From the NCBI GenBank assembly GCA_013396915.1, contig VWZL01003420.1:1045507-1109506 (forward strand): a stretch of DNA of 64,000 nucleotides, read 5' to 3'. The notes beneath the pieces are model-generated. The model made no database searches, was not told the origin of the DNA, and saw only the letters and a program-made list of their open reading frames with translations. The translations under genes and the position numbers were made by a program. How positions within the stretch are numbered: position 1 is the stretch's first letter; each line of letters opens with the position of its first letter. The DNA comes from Stercorarius parasiticus (lineage: Eukaryota > Chordata > Aves > Charadriiformes > Stercorariidae). Shown in pieces: positions 24,501 to 36,500 of this stretch.

Positions 24501-27500
24501 AAATATGAAACACCCAAGAGGATGCAGATGAACAACAAATGAATTGTGTATTTCACAAACTTTAAGTGGAAAAAAGAAATCCCCACCCACACATATTAGC
24601 TGACCATAGAACTAAAGTGACAGAATACTCTGCTGCCTCTCAAACTAACCTGTTTTGCCCAAACTGTACCAGAACTAGAGCTTCCAATTTTTGTCCAGAT
24701 TTCCTCTACTCCTGCATTTTGCCTTTTAAACCAGCATGGCACACTTCTCATCTTTCAAGGTGTCTTCAAAAATAATTTTTATATGGATTTACTATAAATC
24801 ATATCCCATTGCTTTGTATTTTTGTTGAGGTTTACCTAAAATACAAAGTGTATGATACCACTAAACATGCTTAAATGCCTTTCAATAGGATTGGCTTTTG
24901 CTACTGCTCCCCTATTCATAGCAATCAAATTCTTTGGAACAAGGAGCCTGGATGTCCATTTGCAAAGACTTGTGAGCTTAAAAAAAAATATATAATGTAT
25001 AATACAGATATGGGTTTCAAGCTTACACGACACGTGAGTAGTGAATCAGAGTAGTGGACTGGCTCCCAGATGAGCACAAACTCAAAAGAACAGGGGTCTT
25101 CGGTTGAAAAGAGATTACTTGAAAGAGGATATAATAGTGATTTATAAAAACAATAGGATCCTTTATAGTTGTTTCTTACAGTGCAAGAGACACCTAATTA
25201 AATACTTCTCAAAAGATCAAATCAACTAAAGTATTCTTTGCACAACATACAATTATACTATAGGATATTATACAGACCAAAGCATATATGGTCTGTATAA
25301 ATAACAAAAAAGGTTGTTAAACTTTACTGGTAGCTATCAAATATGATGGTCTTACTGCAGTCTCCAAATCAGGAGGTTGCTCTAAATCACCAGCTAATGG
25401 AAGTGAGAGGATGTGCTCAGAAGGATCATTGTTTACTTGTCCAGTTCTTAATATTTTTCCTTAAGCAACTGCTTCTGGCCATCATTTAAGTGCGATACTG
25501 GACTAAACGGACTGTAGCTATCCTAATGTCGCCTGGCCTACCTCACTGATGTATTTTAACAGCAGCATAAATGTACATAGGTAAACAATATGCAATAACT
25601 GCACTTTAGCTGGAGTGCAGTAATCTACTTCACGCTGAAGGAGCTCACATCTCCCAAGTCTTCTGTGCACGTTGTTCTCATCAGTGCCACCCCATCCTTG
25701 CCAGGGGAGGATATGGGGCAAAAAGCCTGGAAGTTGGAGGGTGAGCACTAAGGAAGCAGCACATGCTATGTGCATGAAAGTAAAGTGCACTGGGAACCAA
25801 TTTAGGGAGTTACAACCCTGACTAGTTACAATCTCACATTAGTAAACCCAAAATATTTAGTGTTATTTTCCCACCCCCACTGAGTAATGTCCTTCCCTAC
25901 TAAATAGCCTCTCTGACAAACTACTTTGGAGTACAATTCACACAGCTGAACAGTAGTTACAGCAGCGTACCAAAAGGAAAACAAGCAGAAGGAAATGTTA
26001 AGTGATAAAGACAATGGAGGAAAGAGCATGTTTTTCAACGATACATGAAAACAGATGGAGAGTCAATGAAGCAGAAATAAAGGAGTGTTGGTATGGCAGG
26101 AGCTGGAAATGACAATAAAAATAACAGCATTCTTTCTAATGTCACGAGCCAGGGTATAAATTTTAAAGGCAATAAATTTACCAAAAAAAAAGTTTTCTTC
26201 ATAATTTCTAAGTATCCATGCTGAGTCCTAGTGCAAGGAAAAGTATACCATTAAAAAAAAAAACTCAAAAAAGGAGAACCCAGACAGACATATTTGGAAA
26301 TAAAACATCTCCTCTTATCCCATTTGAACAAAAATTATGAAATAAAGTGGATTATCTACCTGGATGTGTTGTGCAGATATATCAGGGGATGCAAAAAACA
26401 GTTGGTTGACACCTGCAGCATCTGGAGTTGCTAGGATAACTTTTCCTGGAGTGGAATCTTGTCTGGCAAGGATCACCTTGCTTGGGGTAGAGCCATCATG
26501 ATTTGTTAAGATGAACTGCTTGCCTGCTGAGCTCTGATCAAGTGCTGTAACAATCTGAATCTTCTGGCCCGTCTGCTGATCTGTGACAATCTAATAATAC
26601 ATTTATCTCAAATTGTTATGGTAATTTAAGTTCACCTTTGGGGCCCAATCCGGGCACTTGAAGAAAACGGGAATTTTGCCTTTGACATTTGTGAAGCAGG
26701 ATCATCTTCCACTGTCACACAAGAGTGAAGTAAACTCAGGCAAAACCACGGATTTTCACTGTATTTGAAACACACTTCAACCAAGGGTGTTTGAAGTCAA
26801 AACCTGAATTCGTACTCAAGTTCTACAATTGGCCTGTGCTTTTACAACACTATTGAAACCCTTGATGATTCCAGCACACCCTAGGTCAGCCCTAGGACCT
26901 GTCAGGTTACGAGAAATCTTAACTCTTGAACTCCCTGCATACCACGTGCAGTGCTCAGCACCTCTCAGATTTGGCTGCTTAAAAAGAAGCTTTCTAAATC
27001 TACAAATGTAGACTTCCAAATAAAAAAGTAAGCAGCAAACAGCAAGAAAAGCAATAATCTTGTTGCATCTGTATATACATTTTAGGCTTCGTTTTTGGGG
27101 AGCTTTTTTTTCCACATATATATTCCTAAATAAAATAAGTAAAACAGAATCTCTCTCCTTGCCATTTTTTCTTTTTTTAAAAGGAAAAACTTATTTTCAT
27201 GTTTGATTTCATAATCAAGAACAGACCTACAGACTGTGTTTTCTATTTTATCCCTATTTTCAAGCACAAATACAGCAGAACTTTTATTAAATAATCCTCC
27301 ACTAAACTCTATTTTTTGCCAACTTTGTCAGGAGATTATAATCCTCAGAGAAAATAATCAAGATTCCATATATCTTCCATTACAAATCTCGCTTTCAATC
27401 ACTTCCTGCCTTTCACCATCAAAATGCCTATACGGAAAACTGCCTCGTTTATTCTGGAGACTAAGGAGAATCATCCTACAAAGACTGTTTCCTGCAAACT

Positions 27501-30500
27501 ATTTTTGAATTACAAATCAATAAAATAGCTCCAATGAATTATTTTTTTTTTACCTATAACCAAACTTTTATGTCCATCTACCTATCCTTAACATTTATAC
27601 GATCCTTACTACTGATGAATTTATTTATTTCACAATCTAACAATTTATCATAATTAGTTTCACATAATTAGGGCAGAAATATTGATTATATTTTCTAGGT
27701 GGAGAATGGGCACAAAGAAACTGAATGAGGCCTAATTTCACACAAATCTTTTATCAACTTTGCTATTGTACCTTCACAACTAGCTTATTACTTCCTCTAA
27801 ATGTTCAATATACTTAAATTTGTTTCAAAAAACTGTATAGCTTATGCTTTAAAAAGGTAAGCAGTGAGAGACAGAAATTATTTGGAATAAAATTTCAGCC
27901 GTGATAAATCAATATTGCCACTTCCAAATATTCAGAAATTATGAGTTGCAAAATATACAAAAGGAATGTGTTTCCTTCTGGTAGTCCTTTACTATTAACA
28001 TTTTTATGGATCAAATTTCAAAGTTTTTCTCTGCAAAACACAATTAAAAGCTTATTTAAGAGAAAAGTCCAGGCAAGATGATAAAATTCCAGTCACTAAA
28101 GATATTAAGAAAAGAACATAAATTATCATGAGATTTGGGGTGTACAATGGGAAGACAACGCAAAAACCCCACAATAGTTATCAACATGATTAATACAGGG
28201 ATTTCCATTCAGTTTTCTCAGATATCCACATGTCCAGGACCACAAATTACTACAGCAGTCCCTTATTTCTCCTTTCAATTTCTCTTTCAATTTCTTTATT
28301 TGAAAGAAATGTTCTTTATGTTGGTTCCATACTCCTTAGAAGGCAAACTTCCTTGCCCTTTTAATTCCCTTCTTTGCTTAACTTTCTCCTTCCATTCCGT
28401 TTTTCATCATTTTACAATCTTTATTTCTCTTGTGTCATTTCTGGCTATTTTCAAAGTAGCTGATGTTCCCTTCCCCTTCCCTCCAAACGTATCTACTTTA
28501 TTGAGATTAGGAGAAATCCAATGCATGTTATCTGCAACAGGGTGCATACATGTACGAAAGGCAAACACAGAGTATTGTGCTGTTTCTTGAATTTCCAGAC
28601 TGGCTCTTTAAAAGATACTCTTATCTAAAACCTGTCTCACTATCAAAACTTGAAAGTGCAACTGTATGTACATCAAAAAAAGGCATATACTTCATCTAGT
28701 TCGGTTTATACTAAGTATGGTATAAAACTAACTTAAAATACAGCACGTCCCAAAGAGCAAAGATACAAATTTGAACTACAGTTGAAATTATTTTTTGGAT
28801 ATATATGCTAAATTATCTGCTTTCATATTACACTCCAGCTTTGCATTTTTAAAAGGTATATACTTGTAGAAAAATACGGCAGGACAATAGGCAGAAGAAT
28901 CATTGCTACTTCACACAATTCACTTCACCTCCTGTTCAACAAAGTGTGTCCCAATTCTTCAACTGTTTTTCTCCAATTCTAAGGGGATGCCATTGTAATT
29001 TTCACTGCATGATATAGTAGGCAGAGTGTTACGTTAAAATCAATACGAAGCTGTTCAATCTGCATAAATGGTTTCTGCAGCTGTCAAGCATTTGACAGAG
29101 GCATAAGAGAAAGCGGTTTAAACAATTAAGCACAGTCTGTCTGCAGCTGACCTCTTATGGCCATATACCTGCAAAAACTTCACCTAAATCGCAATGGCAC
29201 TCTGAAAGTGGAGCAGTCCACCAAAGTATAACAACTTGCAGTACCTAAATGTTGAGATAAGAGAATAAAATAATCAGAGGGAAAAAGAAAACTACTTATC
29301 TTCTCAAGGGAATCCATCAGGGCTCAGTGACAACACATTATGTTTCTTAATAATTTGAAACTTAATGTTGCTAAAGGGATCACGTTATAGAACAGGAATA
29401 TATTAATTTAGGATTGTCTGCTTAAAAAATACACCTCCCCCATGTATTTCATTGAAGCACCCTGATGATAATGGAGGATAGTATTTTCCTTTGGTGCTTT
29501 TAAGTCTTGTCCACTAACAGGTTTTGACTTCCATTTGAAAATCATTTCAATAAATTAAATACCTCCATAATTCTGTGTTCTTATTTTAGAAAAAAAAAAA
29601 AAAAGTGCCTCAACACAGAGGACTAATCCATCTGTTTATAACTGAGCTGGTTTTGAACCCACATGTCTGTTCAACAACAAATGTGACATTCAACTTTTAT
29701 CCTAGAGAAAATGTTAGCGTTCCCTACAAAGGGTGACTAATGAAACATGTTTTAAAGAATATTTTACTGAGGATTTTGTATTTAAGATTTCAGATAGTTA
29801 TTTATGTGCATTTAACATAATAAAAAAAAGGAAAAATATCGATTAAAAATATAAACTCAAAATGAATCAATTTACATTTATTTTGAACATTTCACTGAGA
29901 TGTATTTGTTCCTACAAACTATTTCACTCTTCATATAAAGTCTGCTTTGAGGAAAGTTTTCATTGCTAAGTTCTATCTCATATCTAATTTATTATTATTT
30001 ATATTGGTGACATGTTTGTAGGTGCCTGTTGCAGGAAGGATGCCATTCAACTGAGTGTTGTTCCACATATATCAAGAGACTACCACTGCCCCACAGCGCT
30101 TACCATCTGATTTGAAGCAAGAATCAACGAGTGTGGTGAAAAAAGACAAGGAACACAGTAGCTGGGTTACATCCAAGTGATCTTCCAGCTACATGAGATG
30201 ATGAAAAACTATAAAAAGGTCCCTGTCCCTAAAAATACAATTCTTCTATGTTCATCACATTTTCAGCAACGCCTAACCAAAAGTAGCTCTCCCTCCCAAA
30301 AAAGGTGACACACATGGGTTAGAAGTCTGCCGCTGTCTTTGAACCAACAGAACGGTCCTGCTGTTCAACAATAAAGGCCCATGGGTTTATATGTCATTGT
30401 CCCACAGTCAGACCCTGATGCTGAAATTCCATTAAATGGCTTCACACTACAGGGACATTATACCATACAGCTATTGACATGGAAAATAGCAGATAAAGAG

Positions 30501-33500
30501 ATGGTGGTTAATTTATTAACATAAATAAGTTAATAAAAGGTACAGCTGTATACAAAGTGTAGAAAAGGAGTGGAGGTAGCTGAAAGAATAAAGGTCTACT
30601 GGGTAGATAGGACTGGTACCATGACTAGAGCATAGGTAGGGGGTGATAAAACAAAACAAAAGATCATGTATGCGGGGCGGTTGTGAAGAGTCTTGGAAGG
30701 CTGAAAGCTTGGATGCAGTGCACCGAAACAGGAAAAAACAGTGGAAAATACTGAAGAGTGAAGCCAGCAAAAGAAAGACCAGCCAAGATTAAAATGGCAG
30801 CTGGCTCGCTTAAATGAGAGTGGTTTTATACGTGACAACGTATATCTGAGAACATTTTTAAAATTTATTCTGCAGTTGATATTTTTCTCTTGGATGAAAT
30901 TTAAAAATAAAACATTTGCAAGTATTTGCATTGATTTTTAAGGGACAAAACATAAAATTCCATTCCCCAAATCCTCCTAATCTCCATATACACGTATCTA
31001 TGTTGATATAACTACCCACATTGCCAAAAACTTCCTACCATCACTTGAATTGGAGATTATTACCTGGCCAGGCTATGAATTAGCATACTGGGACACATAA
31101 CATTGGTTGGAACAACCAAAATCCAGTATCTTTCTCAGACATTAGGTTGCCTTGCACTTTTTCATGACTTGTATCAATGATACCATGCAGTACTTCCCTC
31201 CCTCCCTGCTCCAAAATGTCGAAATGTTCCAACAACTCAATTGAATTACCTAATCTAAAAATTATTCAGCTTTTAAAGAGCAATATCATTACAGTATTGG
31301 GAAAAGTCTTTTTCTGTTCAGTGGTTATAATTTTTTCTAAATCTTAAAATTCTTAGGAGAAAAAAAGAAAAGAAAAAAAAGGGGGAAGCATTGGAATGAT
31401 GTTTTATTCCTATTTATATAGAAACAGTCTCTGACATCCAGGGCTGAATATTTACATTCAAGCAAATAATATGATGCAAATAAAAAATGTGAAAACTGGC
31501 AGAAATAACAGTTCATCTCTGCTTTTAAAATATATCAGATGAAGCATACCTGTATACGTTGTGGTAAAGAGAGGCCTGAATCTGCAGGGACGATCTGTAT
31601 TCGTTGTGCTGTCCCATCCATTAGTGTTTGTGTAACAGCTCCCTGGGAATGGGTAATCTAGGAAAAAAAAGAAACAAATGTAATAGATTGACAGTGCATA
31701 TACTTAAGGATGGATACACTACCTTAATGGACAAAACCTTAAAGTTTCACCAACCTCTGATTTCTCTGCACAAGGCAATGGGAAGTCTGACACTTACTGT
31801 ATAAGGAATGCAAATGCTTGTAATCTAATTTAATAGCTTAATTTTGCTAGTTAAAAAATTCTACGTTTCACAGTTTTAAACCCATTTTGAAATACCTTCC
31901 AATTTGAAATTTAGAAACACATCAAGTAAAACAATTAATTGTTGACAAGTCCATGTAAGTCAATCAGACTGAATATTTATTACTGCTGATGTGCATGTTC
32001 ACACATACTAAAATCAATACCTTTCACCATAGCTATGGTACATTTACACTAAAATATTTTTACCTTAATGTCTTACTTAAAGTGACAAAAGAATTTTTGG
32101 TGTGGAAACAGAGCAATAGGCCTTTTCTGTCTTGTTTCTGTTCTTCTGTTAAAGCAGCGAGACAAGAACAGAATTCTATACTGGGGAACTATCAAGAAAA
32201 TTAGAGAAAATGAAGTTGGCAAAAAGTGTATCTTAAAACAAATATACATCTCTGTGTGAATGCTCTCAGGCACAATTTGTGGAAGTGCTTTAACAATTAT
32301 TAGTATTTTTAAAAATCTTCACATGCTATAGACAAAAGTATATGGGGAAGGGTACTATTCATCAAATTATTTGTCAATAAAAGTTAAGAAGTACAGCTAC
32401 TATTTGCAGAGGCTTGATCAGAAAGGCTGGGCTTTTTGTATTAAGTTTACAGATACCTTCAAACTGAAAATTTTATCTTAAATTCCCGAGTAACTCCCTG
32501 AACTTTTTACAATTCAAAATCTCTGGAACATCCTGCAATTCTGTATTAATAATAAGTATCGGTATTTACACCATCATAAAAATGCTCCTCTTCAACTGCT
32601 GCACCACCCCCAAGAATTAATATAGAGAATATATATATATTTATCTGCAGTAAAGGTAGTGTTTCATAACAGGTTGAGAGCTTTTTTGTTCCTCCTGGAT
32701 CAGCTTCCTGATTTTGCAACCACTCCACCATGTAAATGCTAGTACCAGCAGAAGAAAGGAGGCAAGAACACACAGCTGGAAGTGAGGATGAGAAAGGGAA
32801 GGAGCGTTAAGACTTCCCCTTACAGCAGAAACACAAGCTCGTGCCAGCCTAAAAGCTGATTTTGAAATTTTACCTGAAAATGCATGATTTTTGGTACCAG
32901 TCTCAGCTCTTATAACTTACTTGCTCTTATGCCTTCAGCTTGATAGGTAAAACTGGTTGGTTAGTCATTCGGTGATGTGGAATAGGACACTGATGCAGGT
33001 TAAAAAGCAGCCCAGGAGAGACAGACAAACAAAGGCTATTCTTAGCACAGATCAAACCTTCAATCCAGATCTCCGCAATGCTCAGAAGCACACGCATCAG
33101 AGCAAATGAGAGAGTGGGATTAAGCTGCTGGGGGGATCGCTTAAGCTGCCAGCAGCATCAAAAGAAATGCTTGTCAAACTACTGCCCAAGCCATTTTGGA
33201 ATACTGCTTTCTAAAAATACCCAATTTTTCATGAGTACGAGTATTTTCCATATTCAAACAATTCATCCACTTCTTTGCTTAAGCAAAGGACAAAGACCAC
33301 TTCATGATACAGCAACGTTTAGAGTTTGAAAGAGATACTTTCAAGCACTAAAACTCTGCATCAGCCTTTCAAGTGACATGTACATGTGATTTACAGGCAA
33401 GCGGAGTTTTATGTGCATTTACTTTTGCTTTGCAAAGTAAGCTACATATTCCAGGACTGCTTTATGCTTGCTCCCTTAAAATGTCATGATCTACGTGTTG

Positions 33501-36500
33501 TGTGAGCTAAAACTGCTCTTCAACACCACAAAATATCAGCTTGACAGTTCTACTTTTATACAGAATACACTTTTTTTATTGCAGTTAAAAAAAAAAACCA
33601 CTAATAAGAATAACCGCAGTATTTGTTAAAAAATGTGTTTTGTATGTGTATGATAGAGACTGTTTCAACAACTATGTAGCTTTCCTCTGTTACTGTTACC
33701 TGGTAGGACTGTGGAAACAAACCACCACATACTTAGTGACCCAAGAACAGATTAAAGAAATAAGATTGCTGCGGGCTCTTGACAGACAACCTCCCTACAT
33801 GAGACAAGGAATGTGATCCTGACGTAAAAATATTAATTATCTCACACTCAGCAAAAGACGATTAGCAGTTGGCAGAATCTGAGAAAGGATAAACATTGTG
33901 CAATGCTCCATATAGGCAAGGCTATAAATTCCTTTTTTTTTTTTTAAGTAAGTTTTGCTTTTATGCAAAAAAGCCCTAAATTAACAAAAAATACATTTGT
34001 TAACATCATCATAAAATCTTTGTGATAAGTTTGTGTTTTAGAATGCTTCATGAACAAGAGTTAATATTGTAAAGAAATCAAGACCTGCGTCACAGAAAAC
34101 TTCTGACCATTATTTCAATGACACACAGGAGCACTTTCCATTCTCCTCAGAATGGGAGCACCTGTCTTTTTCCTTTCATGTACACCTTTCCTGTAAATTC
34201 AATTAAAACTATTTCAACATTCAAGAGAATTACGAATGCTAGCAAAAATACTGCTGAAGTTCCGCAGACGTTAAATGATGGTTTTCAGTGCTTACATTGA
34301 ATAGGAACACCACCATGCAACTACAGCCCATAGGTCACAGGTAGGTAGGAATGTACGCTATTACATGAAGGACACTTTCCTTGCTGACTCCACCTTTCAG
34401 GCAGCGCACCCATGCATGACATGCAGCTTTGACAGTAATTTTGACTTATGGAGTCCCACCTTGGACTGCTGTGGGTGATGCTTTTCCGCCCTTCTAACCA
34501 TAGAATCACCTAGGTTGGAAGGGACCTTTCAGATCATCTAGTCCAACCATCAACCCAACACTGACAAAACCCATCACTAAACCATAGCACTAAGCACTAT
34601 GTCTACCCGTCTTTTAAATACCTCCAGGGATGGTGACTCAACCGCTTCTCTGGGCAGCCTGTTCCAATGCTTAATAACCCCTTCAGTGTAAAAATTTTTC
34701 CTAATATCCAGTCTAAACCTCCCCTGGCGCAACTTGAGGCCATCTCCTCTTGTCCTATTGCCTGTTACTTGGGAGAAGAGACCAACTTGTACCACGTAAG
34801 GGAACTGACCCCAACTGGGAGGGAGAAGACCTTTGTCCACTATCCCATAATTATTTTTTTTCCATTTTTGTCCACCACACAATGACACAAAGACCTTACG
34901 TGAACAAGACTAGCACAGCATGAGAATAAGTGGCTAAGTGAGGACTGGGGAATGCTCAAGCTGCACTGCTGCCAGATAAGATGTGACTGTCTCAGGCTCA
35001 GTAAAACCTTGCTAAAGGACAAATCTGAATCTACACTGCTGACAGAATGATATCCATGAAAACTGTAAGGCTGCAGTTTCACCATGAACAGAAACAGCCA
35101 ACAGCTCTCTGCAGCGTTGCACTTCCACTCCCTCTGTCTTCTCCCCTGCCTTCCTGGAGCTACCAGCCACCTGCTTTATGCTGGCTCTGGTAACTCATTA
35201 GAGCCTTCTCAGACTCTACGCAATGCACTAACCCAGCAGAAAACCTTCCACTTGTTTTGGCTGGGTTAGCTTGCTGATAGTGTGGAAATTAAAGAAGGTA
35301 AGAAACAGAAAAAGGACGTTCCGTCTCCCACAGCCCTGAGATACTCAGTCAGCTCAGTGTCTCATGGAATCACAGTATGAAATTCAGAAACGACCCTCAC
35401 AGAGGCTAAACACCATCATCACACTATCCTCTTTTCCAAGTGGAATGTACTCTTCAGCTAGCTTTGACTAGCCTGTACTTTCAAAAAAAAAAACCAACCC
35501 AAACCCCAGGAAATACAGCCCTATTTAGACCTCCACAAGGAATTACATTACCAAAACAAAACTACACTAGACATGCCATTTTCACTTATAAAGAGGACAA
35601 GTGAGAGAAAGAAAACACCATACATCACATAAATCATTTACGTCCTTTGAGACAGCCTTGGCAACACTCAGATGCTACAACAATAAAAGCTATAAGAATT
35701 TATACAGAATAGAATTAACCATCCCACCCCCATCCCTAACCTTTCTATTTGAAATCAAGACTGAGAACTAAAATTACTTTAAAATTAAGTCCATGTCTAG
35801 ACAAGAAATAAAGAGCAGATATATCTAGCTAAAAATACCATTTATTTAAGATAAGTAAGATACTGCTTGTATCCAATTTAAAGCAGTGCTAATTTTAAAT
35901 AGACTATGCTATGCTTAAACTGTGCATCTCTGGAAGTTCTCTGGCTGCAACAGACAGATTCTGCACACAGGTTACAGAAAATGAAAAGCTGAAGTTAACA
36001 GAAACAAGAGCTCGATCTTCCTTTTGACTCATACCAAAGACCAACAAATATTTCACAGTGAAGAGCATGGCAAACCTTTACTCATGAAAACAAAAATGAC
36101 AATTGAAGCAATTGCTTAATTGGAAAGTAAAAGCTATGTACTGACAACTCTCTCAATTGTAAATTTTCTAACTGAAAGTGAGCTGAACAATTCTACAACC
36201 AGAGGCCTCCGAAGACCACTACAGGCCCAAGAAGCAGAGCTGAACAGCTAGTCACTCACTGGAAACACTGCAACAGTTTCCTTAGTTTCATTTCTGTGGG
36301 GCAAAGTTTGGCAAGAAAGACTTTGAGGCATAACTTTAAAATGGGCATAGTAAGTTCTTCTAGTCTTTCATGGGAGAGTCTCTGGAAGCTTTAGGTGTAC
36401 TAAAAATTATTTTCTCTTGTGATTTTGGTTTTTACTTATCAGTCCGTGCATTTTATTGTTCAGTGTCTCTTAAATAGGACTCAAAATTTATGTACCTCTC

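Noticed and set aside
26816..27115. 99-codon minus ORF just downstream of exon 4's upstream side in intron 3
   Set aside because: No splice-site-bounded coding continuity with exons 3 or 4, which already join in phase without it.
28135..28590. 151-codon plus-strand ORF in NR2C1 intron 3
   Set aside because: Low-complexity Phe/Ser-rich translation, antisense to the gene, no recognised domain, no CpG or splice context. Chance ORF is the simplest explanation.
35360..35440. Possible third minus-strand CR1 (ATGGAATCACAGTATGAA)
   Set aside because: Only the first few bases resemble a CR1 tail; the rest does not follow the consensus.
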